Notes: generated from the sequence alone by a model not told the origin. Counted from the stretch's first letter, positions 1 to 14,335 are shown. The stretch is DNA of 64,000 nucleotides from Protonemura montana (GCA_947568835.1 OX387608.1:10082001-10146000); one strand, 5' to 3'. Made by a program: numbers and translations.

Positions 1-985
1 GAATTGAGAAGCTCTATCAGGCGATCTCACCATCTCCTTGGCTACCAAATGTTGAATCAACCATTGAACCTCCTATGCTAGACCATGATATACCCGTGGT
101 AACATAAGATAGCAGAATTAAGAAGCTCTTTCAGGCGATCTCACCATCTCCTTGGCTACCAAATGTTGAATCAACCATTGAACCTCCTATGCTAGGCCAT
201 GCTATACCCGTGGTAACATAAGATAGCAGAATTGAGAAGCTCTGTCAGGCGATCTCACCATCTCCTTGGCTACCAAATGTTGAATCAACCATTGAACCTC
301 CTATGCTAGACCATGATATACCCGTGGTAACATAAGATAGCAGAATTGAGAAGCTCTATCAGGCGATCTCACCATCTCCTTGGCTACCAAATGTTGAATC
401 AACCATTGAACCTCCTATGCTAGGCCATGCTATACCCGTGGTAACATAAGATAGCAGAATTGAGAAGCTCTGTTAGGCGATCTCAGCATCTATATGGCTA
501 CCAAACGTTTAATCTACTATTGAACCTCCTATGCTAGGCCATGATATACCCGTGGTAACATAAGATAGCAGAATTGAGAAGCTCTGTCAGGCGATCCCAG
601 CATCTCCATGGCTACCAAACTTTGAATCTACCATTGAACCTCCTATGCTAGGCCATGATATATCCGTGGTAACATAAGATAGCAGAATTGAGAAGCTCTG
701 TCAGGCGATCTCAGCATCTCCATGGCTACCAAACGTTGAATCTGCCATTGAACCTCCTTTGTTAGGCCATGCTATACCCGTGGTAACATAAGATAGCAGA
801 ATTGAGAAGCTCTGTCAGGCGATCTCAGCATCTCCATGGCTACCAAACGTTGAATCTGCCATTGAACCTCCTATGCTAGGCCATGCTATACCCGTGGTAA
901 CATAAAATAGCAGAATTGAGAAGCTCTGTCAGGCGATCTCAGCATCTCCATGGCTGACAAACATTGTGTCCACCATTGCCTGATA
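1..985. repeat. 114-bp tandem satellite, about 8.6 copies
   Basis: Unit starts (gaattgagaagctct) fall at 1, 115, 229, 343, 457, 571, 685, 799 and 913, an exact 114-bp period. The array is cut by the left window edge and decays after about 980. Units 1-4 alternate between two variants (gctagaccatgatatac and gctaggccatgctatac), which suggests a dimeric higher-order unit, while units 5-9 differ by scattered substitutions. No coding frame or spacer structure is visible. A lone divergent relic of the same unit lies at 58,740-58,797. Confidence 0.97.
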
Positions 986-1419
986 GTATCTTTTATATGA
1001 AACTTCGCAACGAAAATGATTTTTTTATAAAAAATTTAGTACATAACTTTTAACAGCAAAGAAAGGAAAATATCATTTCTATTTAAAAAGAAAATGAATT
1101 GTAGTGGTGTATAATTAAACTAAACCCAATTACGTTAAAGTTTATTTCACAGGCGCCGAGCTATTTTCCATCTCTAATCTCTATCTTTAGCACAAATTTT
1201 TCTCTTTTTAGAGTTTTCAAAAAAAATATTCCATTCAATTTTCCATTTTAGAACTTGCATAACGATTGATGATATATTCAAGGATCAAATTAAAATCGCA
1301 CACTCTACCCGCGTCCTCCAGCTGCCCAAACCAACCGATGTGAAGTGATGTAGACATCGAACTGTCCCCTTCAAGCTGCGTCGTCCCCAATCAATCAGAC
1401 CCTCGCAACCATGCCACGG
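986..1419. other. AT-rich stretch, nothing recognised
   Basis: This is ordinary AT-rich sequence between the satellite and a GC-rich patch. I see no gene, RNA or repeat in it. Confidence 0.6.
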
Positions 1420-1629
1420 CTAGAGGTGAAACCAACCCCAGTGCGATCCCGTCGACGCCACCGAGGAGCTCCGAAAAGGATTTTGCGGCGACGGTTTCAA
1501 GTTAGACGACCCAGAAGTGTTTTCGACGAGCTCCTGTCGACCTCGTCGTCGGCGTCGGCGTCGTGGGTCCGACGCGAAAGACGAGTCGGAAGAGCGCGAT
1601 CTCACGCTTGTAGTCACGTCACGTCGCCA
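1420..1629 (-). CDS. Possible terminal coding exon, unknown protein
   Basis: This GC-rich island sits in AT-rich DNA. On the minus strand an open frame of 69 residues runs from a plausible acceptor (TGTAG, pyrimidine-rich upstream, at 1630-1631) to a TAG stop at 1420-1422. The peptide is Ser/Arg-rich with a run of seven Arg and ends in GSHWGWFHL. The composition is compatible with a disordered C-terminal tail. I do not recognise the family. The plus strand is also open here (1411-1710), and a (GTCGGC)-type microsatellite contributes to the openness, so the coding call is weak. If real, the upstream exons lie to the right on the minus strand. Confidence 0.25.
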   Translation of the reverse strand, partial: WRRDVTTSVRSRSSDSSFASDPRRRRRRRGRQELVENTSGSSNLKPSPQNPFRSSSVASTGSHWGWFHL

Positions 1630-4600
1630 CTACATTCTTTAGGAAAGACAGGAGGTTCACGCAGTGGCGTCGTCGGCGTCGGCGTCGGCGTCTTGCAGAG
1701 TTGGGCGTAAGGTTTAGATCGTCTTTTCTGGAAGCGTTGCATAAAGAAGCGGTAATCATTGATTTCTTTTGAAACGGTCAATGGAATACTCCATAATTAG
1801 AATAATTTTTTTTCTGATATATACTTTTTTAATGAATCAGGGCCTAGTTTCAAGAGACGATAACAAATTTTAACTATGCTTCAAACAAATCAGAGGAAAT
1901 GTGCAGTTAATTGTAAGTCGCTATCATAAAAGGTGATTACAAATATCTGGGTGATTGTACCACCAAAGTTCCGTGTCCTGGCCTTGGAGTGCTTTTAATG
2001 AAGGATAAGTCTTGACGCCACTGACTATTCTCCTTATGTCCTTACGTCTTTGTCCTGTCTGACCTCCCTCGAGTTCTCTGTTGTGGGAAACACTGGTTAC
2101 TCCCAACTTCGCTCGGGGACGCCGAAAGACAAACATAAAGTGATCACTTGTTCTTGTGTCTGGAAGCGTCTGGTTTGGTAAAAACAAATGGTAATCAACT
2201 TCTCGGTCTGACTTTTTAAAAACAGTTGAGTATCAAATGCAAAGCAAGATAGTGACAGCACTGTTGAACTAGATAACGAATGTAGGTGAAAAGGTTTGCA
2301 AGTTGCAAAGAGTTTTGTCAAATGGTAAGGCAAGTTGAGGTAACGTCACCAAAATAGGATCTATCCAACTTGCAGATCTTACTTTTTTTGGTTGAATGTT
2401 CGCGACAAAGATTTTCGAATATGAACATAAATCCACGGTGCGGCAATAACAGTAATATTAAAATAAATGTTTTGCTCGTCTGAAATTACTATACCTAATC
2501 GTTCAGTTTATTTTCATGAGTGGATAAAATTTCTGGCGTTGCCGGTATAGTAGGATCATATTAAATGTGAAAGGGGATGAGAAAAAAAGTTTTTCGGTAC
2601 TCGCAAACGTGCCGACATTGTCGTCGTCTCTTCTTACCCGGGAGTGAAAGACAAAGACGAGAGTAGCCGTTTCGACTGTCTCAAAAGATATTTTCGCACT
2701 TGGGACTTTTTTTTTGTTCGCTAGTATATGGTGACATTGCAATATTACAAGGTTGACTTTATTAAATTCTTCCACAAGGGAAAAAAAGAGATGTTTAGTG
2801 CTTCGTACATCTTTTAAATTGTTTGGTTTTACTAATTAAGAAAAGGTTGAAAATGTCGGAAATTCCACAATGCCATTAGCTGCATATTAAATTATAAAGG
2901 CGAGCAATTATTTTTCATAAAGAGAAAAAAACTACTGCGTAAGGCCTCACAGTGCCTCTCTCTTTATATATATATATATCTCTACTTTCACTTTTCCTCA
3001 GATTTTAACCTCACCCCACCGTCCATCCCACTCTACTTGTGATGTGTTAATGGAATTATATTATCAGCACATGCCATGTTTTCGCATGTTCACCCGTTAC
3101 AACAACGCGCCCGGAAAATCTCAGCACCTACTCGCGGAAAACCTCTTGGCCCAGCGAAATGAAAAGCTGTCGGATATTTCCCGCTTTGTATTTTCCATGC
3201 TCGCTTTCCCAAGGATTATTTAAGGCTAAGAGATTTGCCTGGCGTGCCTGTAAACATGTAGTGTAGCGAGTCGGCGACTCAACTGAACTTAAGCAAGGGG
3301 ACCCTAACCCTGATTTTACAACGTGTTTTTATTAATTGTCACGCAGAGTGTGGTAGAGTGGATTTGAAAACAGGAATAAAAACATGTTAAAGGTGAAGAA
3401 AGTGAAAATTATCGTCAGTTTTTGTTGTTTTTCGCGAAAAAAAAATGGTTTTCACTTTTAATGAACCTACTCAACAAGGTTATAAGTTGAAAATCGATAC
3501 TTACATAAAACAGACAAGAATATTGAGCATTCAAGTTCAAATACTTCACGTTTACAACAAATACTCAAATGAAATATACTTGTTGCCATTTTTCCCGTTC
3601 AAAAAAACTCTGTCCAGTATCTAAGTAAGTTCTCCTATTGATGGCCACATGTTTCAGAACTTGCACCAAACTAGACACATAACGATGAAGTCTAGGTACA
3701 CTTATCACTAATGCGCTCCAAACAAAGTGCGGTTTTCCATCACGGCGCAGCGGCAGAAACTTTACAAAACTCGAAAGACACCCCTAACTCTATAGCCTCA
3801 TCTCTTCGTCCTCTACGTTCGTATAACCACCCTCTGCTCCTTACTGAACCTGTCAGATTCATAATCTAGACGTCTCGCAAACCGCTCGCGTCTTTCGCGT
3901 TATTAATATTAAACATTGCGTGCTTGAAACCAAAGACATTCACGGCGCTCGGGGAAATGCGGGTTGTTGTTGTAGGTTTCCTTGAGACTCGAGACGTTTG
4001 TGTACACTCGTGGAAAGTAATCATCCATCACGGCGAAACTTTAGCGTCGTGTGCGACTTGCGTTTGTCAATTGACGCTGGTGAAAGTGGGTGTGTGTTTG
4101 CCGCGTAGAACGACATTGGTAATAATAATAAATTCACTCGGCGACGGCAATTAGTCTTCGGTTCCAGGGTGACGGCTGACGTAAGAGTGATATACAAATC
4201 GCCGATCGAAACTTTGGGTTTTTGGGGAACGCGGGGATTTTGTACGAGGCTTGTATACGCAATGCGGCCGGCAAAAAAAAGTTCGGAATCTGGAGGCTGT
4301 CGACCGCGGGCGTCACTCAACAGCCGTTTGGAAAGTGGTCGGCGATCCACGCTGACCGCTCTTTTCGGTAGTTTGAGTTGTGAAATGTGTTGCAAAATGT
4401 TATGACGGTTGTTTTTGTGAAAGATTGCTCTGTCAACTTGAAAATGTCAATAAGGATGTGGTCTTTAGATCTGGGTTGTTACTTGAGTGCCACTTTCGGT
4501 AAAGTAGAAAGTTTGAGTCGATAATTAGAAGTGGTGTGGTCTACTCAGTGAAAAGTACCTACTGAATTTTAGTTAAGGGGATAATATATTCTCAGCAGAG

Positions 4601-7600
4601 AAGTTACGTTACTGAGAGAATGCAGAATTTGGGGTAAAGGGAGACATGGGGCTTTCTGTGTTCATCGTGGTAGTAATGATGTGACTTTGGTCCAAATTTG
4701 AGTGAGGAACGCTGAACTTTTGTTCCCTTTTCAGACTCTTGTGAAACTAAATCGTGTCCGATCAACAATTATAATTGGCACAATTCAGACTGAGCAAACG
4801 ATGCAGATGAAAATCTACGCTGTATGTTTTGCTCAAAATATTTTAACAAAAGTCAGTTTTATGATAGCTAACGAAGTGAACAAGACAGGCCCGTAAAAAG
4901 GAAGAAATTGTATTATATTTGCCAGGTCGTATTTCTTAAGTATGCATTCCAATGTTTCGATCAACGTTAAATAAAAAGTGTTGCGAAATTGTTTGAAATG
5001 GACTCAAATCAAATTTGGCTATTTTGCCAAATTAGAGACAATTTTTAGTAAAAGGTTCTTCCATACAATACTCGACTTTAATAAAGTCAGATACGAGTAC
5101 AAAATTTATCTGAACGCTTTTTTTTGGCATGGCAAACAACATACGTGCTTACCAAACAGTTTCACAAAATGCAACCCTTAACCTGTCTCTCAGTCATCTT
5201 CCAAACCACAAGTATGCCAAAAAGCTACATACCATCAGTAGACGTATCAACATGTAGGTCATGTCAGTCACTTCTCAAAAACACCTCGTTTAACACAACG
5301 TTTAGCCCAACGTCTCGAGGCACGGACACCCACTAACAGAACTTAACACACAAACGAGCAGTTCTTTGTGTCGCGTGCTCAACGAAGTTAGTGCGTATAC
5401 GCCAAGCAAAACGAACACGGTGAAACTAGCAATTCAACACGTTCGCATTCGAGGCACGCTGCAGAGATGGTATCACGGCTAGTGTTTATGTGCGAACGCT
5501 TTTCCATGGCTTCGCAAGCTATATGGGGTTGCTAGCTCATTTGCCGCGTAAACATGTGGTAATTAAGTAAATAATTACGACCCATGAAACCGTTTCGTTT
5601 TGCCATGTAAAGCGGTGTGAGAATGCGACTTGGAGATAACAAGAATGGTACCCGGGCACAAGTACCGGTGGCTAGGAAAGTTACCTTTGCTGTTTGACCT
5701 AGTCGCGCTATGAAAATTGCATAGTTTCTCGCGAGAAACGCTGAATCTCGGGAAATCCTGTGCGCTAAAAGGGATACGTTCTCTTAGCATGAAATATATT
5801 ATCTTGGTACTAGAAATGGGAACTTCTTGGGCAAGCTTGTCGGTATACTATGTCCCAAAAGCTCAGTTGCATAGGATTGTTAAGTTTCCAAGTGAGAATT
5901 ACCATGCTTTTTTGTTCGATTCACATTTGTCTTCTTAGATGTCAACTGTAGGTACAACCCGTCTCAATTCAACCATCTAAGTTGTGTTGCCAACTCATAT
6001 ACCTACCGCTATCCCTTCCTGTTAGGTAAACTCAAGAAAAATAACTGCAATGTAATGGTCAAACATTCGACAACTAATCAATTTTGACAGCTGACATGCT
6101 TTAGAGGTAATTATCGACCTCCACAAAACTATGAACCCACTGTAAAAATCATGCCTCTGTGTTTTTTGGGATACACTGTAGCAATACGGTGTAATATGAA
6201 AATATTCTTTGCTTTTAAAAAACGAGAACAAAAAGAAAATGCATTATTTAGTCAAACAGTCAAATAATCCAAGTGTGTATGTGTGTTTGTGTTTGAGAAC
6301 CTGATATTTTCTGCTGTCTCCACACGCGACTTGGCTTTAGAACTTTTCCGCCAAGAATTTCATATTTTCCATGCAAAGTTCTTGCGATTTTGTTTACTTT
6401 ATTCGTTTTTTTTTTTTTTTTTTTTTTTTGCTGAGTGAAAGAATATATATACGGACGAATTGTGATAGACGCGTACGCTTTCGAGTAGTCTCGGCTAGAA
6501 TACTAAATAATAAGTTGGACGAAAAGGGTCGGAGGGAAATGAGGCATTCCGATCTAAAGAATCGCGAGCTAGCTAAAAGCAACAGGACACGATCTCGCAC
6601 ATGTACAGCTGAGCAGCTAGAACCTTTATCTTACCATGTTCTAGTTTATCACATCCGGCATCGTTGAAATAAAGATGATACCTCCCCGATCTGCAATACC
6701 AGACAACGTTCGCCAGACAACTGCAAGACAAGATGATTCCCTGGCATTTCCCGTGTAACTCCGAACGAGTGAGCACCACCCTGGTTTATTGTGTAATGCA
6801 CTCCAATTCCGAGCAAGTCGCTTCGTGTCAAGTCTTGTAAGACATTTTTGAGCAGTTTTCAAGCGTTATCGTTCTTCCTGTCTCAATTGAGGTCAATTGT
6901 AGATGTTTTTTTTTGTGTGCTAGCAATTGTCGGCTGAGCCTAATCACAAAATAGTTGACAGTCTTAAATCACAATAAAAATTGGGAATAATCATCAAGAC
7001 ACAACCGATTTCTTATCATTTGACAATCGTTAAACAGATTGTTAGAACGCGTTCAATTTTTTTAGACACAACGAGCGAATGTGGTTATTTTGTTCTCGGA
7101 AAATTGTCAGGACTGCTTTCACCCTTGATAAAGTAACAGGTACAAGTTACGAAAAGTTGGGAAATTTCCTTGTTCTTCACTTAGCATACAAAACCCAGTT
7201 AAAATAGTTTTTGTCTGAACTAGTGCTAAGGTTACATCAAGTAGACATGAGTCTAAAAACCATAAGAATTGACATCAACCTGTCCATCCAAAGAAAGTAT
7301 ACCATTTTTTAAGGCTTACGTTATAACTAAAAGAACTGCTGCATTGATTTATGAAATATATTCAGAACATACTTTCAATCAATAATATCTAACCATTGAT
7401 TTGTTGGCATTGTAAAATCTGTCTAATAGAGCTTTGACTTAACCTTAACGCATAAGATAATAAAGGTTCTCATGCCACGGTATTTTCACCAAATTACAAT
7501 AAGCTCGTACAAGAACGCATTTTAAATACCGGTTTTTTTTTAGTGGCACGTTAAGAAATTAACAAACTGTTAACAAAAAATATATACCTTCTGATTGGCC

Positions 7601-8158
7601 GTTGTTAAGAAAATTACAGATAAATGTCCTGTTAATTATTGGACGTATTACTGGAAGACCGGCTCTTAATCACATTTTTTGAGAGAATTTACTTTGATCT
7701 TTCGCACGCTTCATGAAAGTAGCGATCGAGTTCCCGGCAATAAATGCATCTATGCAAGTTGAGCTATCAAACGCTGGGCTATCCAGGATTAAAAAAGCGT
7801 TTTACAAACGCGCTAAACTCCCAGGTGCTGCTGAGGAAGTCATGTTAAAACCTTCATATAGCTCGTCCGATTTTTAATTCCAGTCAAAGCCACACTCTGT
7901 GTTCGCAACAAAAAAAAAAATTCATTAACTCTCAGCTTCGTTAAGTTAATTAATATAAAAATTGCTTCATAACTCTGGTCGTTAAAGCCTCACTGCACGG
8001 CGAACAAAACAAACAACCGTTTTGTTAACCGTCCTTTCTTTTTTTCTCGACAACACTTTTTTGTTTCGCCAGGTTCAAAAAGGAAAAGTGTTGCGCGTTT
8101 TTATTTGTTCAGGTGACATTTTACGAATAATTGATTTTTTTATTCAATTCACGCACAT
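1630..8158. other. Gene-poor AT-rich region with simple repeats
   Basis: I find no supported gene. The stretch includes a TA microsatellite near 2,964-2,982, a long T tract at about 6,408-6,429 and a GT-rich tract near 6,276-6,297. Positions 7,141-7,213 resemble 62,206-62,279 (shared motifs acaagttacgaaa, gggaaattt and atagtttttgtt), so they are two copies of an unclassified dispersed repeat. A GC-richer patch at about 4,150-4,400 has an open minus frame but no recognisable protein. Confidence 0.6.
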
Positions 8159-8876
8159 CTACAGTCTATAGCCCGCGAGAGAAGATACCAGCACAAGGAT
8201 TGCCACCCAGCATTGCTACAGTCCAGCCCGTGAGAGAAGATACCAGTCAAAGGACTGTCCCCAGCATTGCTACAGTCTAGCCCGTGAGAGAAGATACCAG
8301 CACAAGGATTGCCACCCAGCATTGCTACAGTCTAGCCCGCGAGAGAAGATACCAGCACAAGGATTGCCACCCAGCATTGCTACAGTCTAGCTCGTGAGAG
8401 AAGATACCAGCACAAGGACTGTCCCCCAACATTGCTACAGTCTAGCCCGTGAGAGAAGATACCAGCACAAGAACTGCTCCACAGCATTGCTACAGTCTAG
8501 CCCGTGAGAAAAGATACCAGCACAAAGACTGCCCCCAGCGTTGCTACAGTCTAGCCCGCGAGAGAAGATACTAGCATAAGACTGTCCCCCAGCATTGCTA
8601 CAGTCTAGCCCGTGAGAGAAGATACCAGCACAAGGATTGCCACCCAGCATTGCTACAGTCTAGCCCGTGAGAGAAGATACCAGCCCAAGGACTGTCCCCC
8701 AGCATTGCTAAAGTCCAGCCCGTGAGAGAAGATACCAGCACAAGGATTGCCACCCAGCATTGCTACAGTCTAGCCCGTGAGAGAAGATACCAGCCCAAGG
8801 ACTGTCCCCCAGCATTGCTAAAGTCCAGCCCGTGAGAGAAGATACCAGCACAAAGACCGTCCCCCTCAGTATTGCT
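8159..8876 (+). repeat. 55-bp tandem satellite, about 13 copies
   Basis: The unit contains ctacagtctagcccgtgaga, then gaagataccagcacaagga, then the ccagcattg end. Spacing is 54-57 bp. The units differ by small substitutions and indels, mostly in the run after cacaagga. The same satellite occurs in reverse orientation at 31,874-32,411. The repeat is open in one minus frame, giving a repetitive peptide, but that follows from a period near 54 bp and is not evidence of a gene. Confidence 0.96.
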
Positions 8877-11800
8877 ACCAACTCATGAATGAAATTTCCG
8901 TTGACTTAATTGACAGGTTTTGAAAGTACTCATTATATCTGATATAATTCCCAATTTTATTATAATTGGTTGAAAAAATTCTTAAAAAAGCTCGAAAAAC
9001 GAAACATCTTGGCACAACAAAAGCTTTATAACAAAAGAAAGGTGGCGGATATCAGCAGAGATGATTATTATTGTTTTAAAATGACAGTTGGCCCGCATGT
9101 CATCCCAAAAGAACCGGCGCGCCTCTGTTCTCTCGCCGAACGGTGTATATGCGGGTTTTTTCCATTACCCTGGTTTTTCATGTGTTCAACCCCAATCAAT
9201 GGTTCGAACTAAATTAGTTTCGATTACGATGACGAATTGCCGCGCGAGATTGCAGCCGAAATCACGGGCTAAATTAATGCACAAAATGACGGCTGAATTA
9301 CTTTGATTAAGCGTTCAACGTCACCCGAACAAATATAGTAATTATTCCATTAATTATATATTTAATCAGAATCTCTGTTCGCAGAATTCCGTAACATCGC
9401 AATGAAGTTGGACTATTTTGCAACTGATTTACCTAAAACACATTGTTTTTGCGTCAATTCTGGTGAATGATTGCTGAAAAATCAATGTATGTGCCGATTA
9501 AAGATAGCAGTACCAACTGTAAATCCATTTCCAGATGTGCGATGAACCGAACTTATATTGCTCCGGTGGATTCCGCTCCAGCTGCCGCGAGGAATTTCCG
9601 CTCTAAATGAGAATTTAAGGAGTTTGAAAACGGCACGACGAAGGTATGAGAAGGACTTCGGCATAAATCTACTCTCACTCCCAAGTCTTTATCAACGAAA
9701 GGTCGAGAGACAATATTCGCAGAAAAACTAAAAACCATCGGGCGAAACCCAATCGAAGTTTTATTTTCGGTTATCCCGGCTGAAGACTCTCGGGATCAGA
9801 CGCTTGGGATGATGCACGGGAGGAAATGAATGTTTACTTTGTTCCCGCGTTCGTAGCACATAAAGCTCCATTACCAAACCACCAAAGAATGAAAATATGA
9901 AATAAAAACGCATTCTAAAAGTCTTGGTTGCACTTTGTGCAATGAAAAATATCCTCTTTTATATATTAAAAATATATGAGAACAACGTTAAATTTAATAG
10001 AACATCCTATTAATACTAAAGTTATGTGTCTACACATCTACCTATAAATTAATACTGCGAATATATGTGGTAACAGCGCTAACATCAAATTTGCAATTTA
10101 AATATAAATGATGCATTAATTTTGTGCTCTGCGACCCGTGCTCTGACCTATTTCCTTTGGCTTGAATTTGATCGGCAGCACAGTGCACCACAGGTCGGCA
10201 TCAAAACGCTCCACTAGGGATTCATCTTGAATGGGATCTAGTTGGCAGGTCCGGCACAAAGCTCTAATTACTGATGGGAAAATAGAAAATTAATCAACCG
10301 TTTCACGAAATCCAGTGTCGTCGATCAAAATCAAGACGGCTCAGGTCTCACGCCCTGCAAAGAGAATTCCTTTGGTTCGGAGTCTTCACGCTAGGAGCCA
10401 CGTGCAGCCATTTTGTGTTGAAACAGATGTTCACGAATCCACGAGGAATATGTCGGATCTTTGTGTAAACACATCGCAAAATGTACCACTGTTATTTGAT
10501 AGCCTAACAAGTGGATCGATTTCCTGTTTAACATGCTGTTTAGTATGTTTGATGCGAAAGTTTTACAGCTTTAACAAGATGGTGGTAAATGTATCATCTA
10601 GATGCAGTCGGTCCATCTATGAAGATCATTTCCTCTCCGACTTTAGGCGTCTCGGACGCAATTTGAGTTGAGTTTTTTACTAGCGTAGCTTTTTTTTTGT
10701 TCTTTAATAATTTTTTGGCTCTACACTGAACCTCCCACCCCTTCCTCACTCCTACTTATATATATATATATATATATTTTTTTTTTTGCCTGAACGGTGA
10801 ACACATTTTTCGTTTTGGGACCGTGCTCTCAAGCTTTTTCATATATCTTGACGTACGTTCGGCTCACTTCTTACTATACCTACTGTTAATGTTTTGCAAT
10901 GAAAACAATTCCAGTGAATTCCAGGAAAACAAAGAGGAGGTGAACATTTTCATTCATCTCGATTAGTTACCAAACTTTCTAACCGATTTTGCTGAAAAAA
11001 CGCAGTGAGATTAAAACTGTTCTTTGATCAACTGTTTGCCAGTCGAGAACACCACAATGTATCCTGAAATTTGAGAAAAGCTTACTGAAGAGCGACCATC
11101 CGTAAGTGCCTCAGAGTCTAACGGCCCGAGCGTCCAAACCCGATAGCCTGTCGCACCACAAATATGACAGCAACCCCTAGCGACTTGGGCTCGTCGCAAG
11201 TTGGTTTTTCACAGAGCAGACAAAAGGTTTTCAAACAGGATTGTTGCTCCGTTTCTTGCATTCATACTTATCAACATTTTGTCATGATGGGAAAGATATG
11301 ATCATTCTGTTTTTTCCCTCCTCGGGGCCACAGTGTAATGGCGGCTACGTCGTCGAGGGGTCGAACTCAAAGTTGCTCTACTTTGTCTAATTAGTTGATA
11401 TCCTTGCATGATGAGTTATGTTTTTTTCCTCGTTCCTCCCATCTATTTTTCTCGCTCCCTCGGTCTCTCGCAAAGCTATCTCTGTGGAGCGACGGAGACT
11501 TTTAATCTTAAAAATCTCCTCCGCTATCCCAGCGACGAGTTGAAAGAAGCAAAAGTTAAATATCACAAGCACTGTGGTAACTATTAGACACAAAAGTCGC
11601 GTCAACGCGTCAAAATTAAAGTGAAAGAAGACAGAGTTGGGTATAGTATATGCATGGGCGTTGCTCTTGGAAAAAAAGGAGCGGGGATGGAAGAAAAACA
11701 GGGGTTCTCTAAGAAAAATAGCGGATTAGGATATAAAGTAAAATGAGGAAACGCCAAGAGGCTTAAATAAATACTGAAAGGATATAGCTCAAAAAACACA

Positions 11801-14034
11801 AACCAAACTTAACGAGTAGCTATATAGCGTCGGGGTTGGGGCGATGCAAGTCAGGTTAAGAGGGAACGGATGTGGTTGTACAACTCATAAAACATGCCGG
11901 CCAAGGAAATTAGAACCGAGTTGAGTTATCATCTCGGCTCTGTTTTGCCAACGTGTGGCTGGCTTCGCGAGGTATGTGTGCAGTATTTGCAGAATAAGAG
12001 CCTCCAGGAAATATGGTTGACTAGATAAATCTCTGAAGCATTAAGGGGAAGAATCTATTTAGTATTTTACTTTTCTTGTTTTATTTGACTCAAATATTGT
12101 GTAGCCCTAAGCCAACAATGGATTGTCTGACTTCAATTTTTACCAACAGACTGGGTAGAGATCCAGGTATTTGAGATTATCATGAAGACTACCAAAATGT
12201 GAGTCAGAACACATACCAAACTTTCTGGAGATATTATGAACTTTCCTTTAAGGCAAGAATAATACAAATCGAGTATGTTGCACAGGTGAATTTTTTTACT
12301 AATTGCCATTTACGTTGTCTTGAACGTACAAAAATGTGGGGGTTAATTTTGAAAAACGGAAAAAAATATTTCGCCAAAATAACCTTGTTGCTCCAAATTT
12401 TAACCCTTTATCATCAAAATGTTAAAATTATTACACTCTGATTTCAATTTTAAGGCCAGAAAAGCACCGGAAATGTTCTCCTAAGTCACTAGTGGTCTTC
12501 TTCCTCAAAGCAAAACAATACCCTGGTTTCTGAAGTAACAATACCCGCCCCTTCCCCTAAGGGTAAAATCTCTTGTACGTCGCGACCAAAACGTCTAAAG
12601 GAATGTGAAATATTCTTAGCGTCCGGTTTTGAAATCAGTCTGCACATCTTTCGGAAAAAATGCATTTTGTTTTTTAGCATTTTTTAAAAAGCTGGCTTAC
12701 TTGAGCAGTTTTTTTGTCTCTCTTCTCCATTAAATCTTGTGAGAAAATGTCCTTCTAGACGCACAAGAGATGTGTTCGCTGTTGGATTTTCCCTGTCTTT
12801 CCATGAGTTTTTTTTTCTTTGCGGTGAGCTGCAGTATTACTAATCAAGTGTTGTAATCCAAATAACGTCAAAAACATGAGAACGCGATGGAAAAGTCCTC
12901 GCTTTCGGTGATGGTAGGAGGGAGTTGAGGAAGGGGACGAAGCCACAAAGACAAGAGTAGAATTTGTAATTTCCTAGCGGCAGCAATTACGCGCGGAAAA
13001 GTATCAAAGTTTTAAGTTTTAAGAACATGTTTTGTTGTTTTTAAAAGAAATATTTAAGCTTACCCGACCATATTTATTTTAAGAACACATTAAGGCTGCA
13101 AAGCATCTCTTCATCTCTAGAACACGCCCTTGGGAAATATTAGCAGTCCACGGGCTTACTAATATAGCATTCCCCAAAAATAATTACCTATTGTGCCTAA
13201 AATTATAATGCTTTAGCCGAAATTTCTCTCAGACATTGCCAAGTTTCGTATTATTAACAAAGTTTCAAAATTCAGTAGCGAATTTTTAAAGAGTTTATAG
13301 AAAATAAATAAGATTCTTGATGGGTGGTGGGTGGTGGGTGGGTGCCTGTTGAACTTGGCAAATTCCTTCTAGAACTGGAAAGATATGGAGACCTCTGACG
13401 CTGAGGCAGCTACTTTTGTTTGTCCTGCTAACAAACGAAGGATGTGAAGACGTTTCGGGTCGACTGCCTGGGGCACGAGGATACAACAAGCATGCGTGTG
13501 CTAAACGAATCGCAATAAATCAGTATTCCGTTTTCGCTTTTCTCTTTTCTCTTTTTTAATGGGTCTCAGTTGCAATAGAGTGACTTTCAAGTATCAAGTC
13601 GTTATATTTTCTTTTCACTGAAGATAATTGCTTTGTGGAATTTCAATGGTACACTTGACAATTTCTGTAATGCATGGCGCATGCATACAAGAGCCGGAAA
13701 GAAAATGCAGAGAAATAAGCCGTGACCTCGTCCGCCATGTTGCCGTGGAATTTGTGGTTATTTTTCTTGCTGTTGTCAGGACGCTTTTCTACGGGAGAAT
13801 TGTGAATGACTTCTTCGTTGACACATGCTCATTGCAGTAATGAAATTGTGCATACAGGCACTCCGGGTAATGAGAAGAAAACATAGTGGGACTATTCAGC
13901 CTGCAACACTAAATCCCTTTTCAAGCGTCATGGCTGCAATATTGAACTTTTCCTAAATCAAAGTCTAGAAACATTGAATTTACATGTTAATTACATAATA
14001 ACATTGAGCTTACAGGTATATAGTCAGAGAAAAA
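8877..14034. other. Gene-poor region, no supported gene
   Basis: The sequence is AT-rich with scattered GC-balanced blocks (for example 9,060-9,310 and 10,120-10,270) whose TAAT-containing composition would suit regulatory DNA, though nothing in one sequence proves that. A TA microsatellite lies at about 10,754-10,777 and a G/T-rich (gggtggt)n tract at 13,321-13,345. Short open frames here have no recognisable content. Confidence 0.55.
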
Positions 14035-14335
14035 GCGTTAATGTTAAAATTTCTGCTTGGCAAACGAGTCCGCAACAGTTGGTATTGATAGGTGCCACCC
14101 GATGGCGCTTTCGTTCGTTTTTCTTAAACCTCTACAATTAAATAATTACTCCTCAAAATGTAAATACGTGTACACCAATTTGTGAGGTTAGGTTGACTCA
14201 AAATGAAAGAAATCTACGAGGCATAACGAAATTAAATTTCTCATCACCCAAAGCGGTTATGACTCCATCTAGTAAATTATTTATCTGGCGGCTATTCCTT
14301 ACAAAGACAGTTTGAAATTAACGCTATGGTAGTAT
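14035..14335 (+). repeat. Dispersed repeat family A, copy 1
   Basis: About 300 bp share a core (aggtgccacccgatggcgct), a middle part (ctacaattaaataattac) and a 3' part (gttatgactccatctagtaa) with copies at 15,990, 23,105, 37,995 and 52,258. There is no coding frame and no clear tRNA promoter. It is an unclassified SINE- or MITE-like element; I could not define its termini. Confidence 0.8.

Noticed and set aside
1..985. CRISPR-like array
   Set aside because: Units are contiguous 114-bp repeats without unique spacers, in animal DNA.
4021..4395. 124-codon minus-strand open frame
   Set aside because: It lies in a GC-richer patch with open frames on both strands, has no recognisable domain and no splice support.
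8435..8650. Open minus frame with a repeating peptide across the 55-bp satellite
   Set aside because: The period is near 54 bp (18 codons), so any open unit stays open. The frame breaks where the period drifts.
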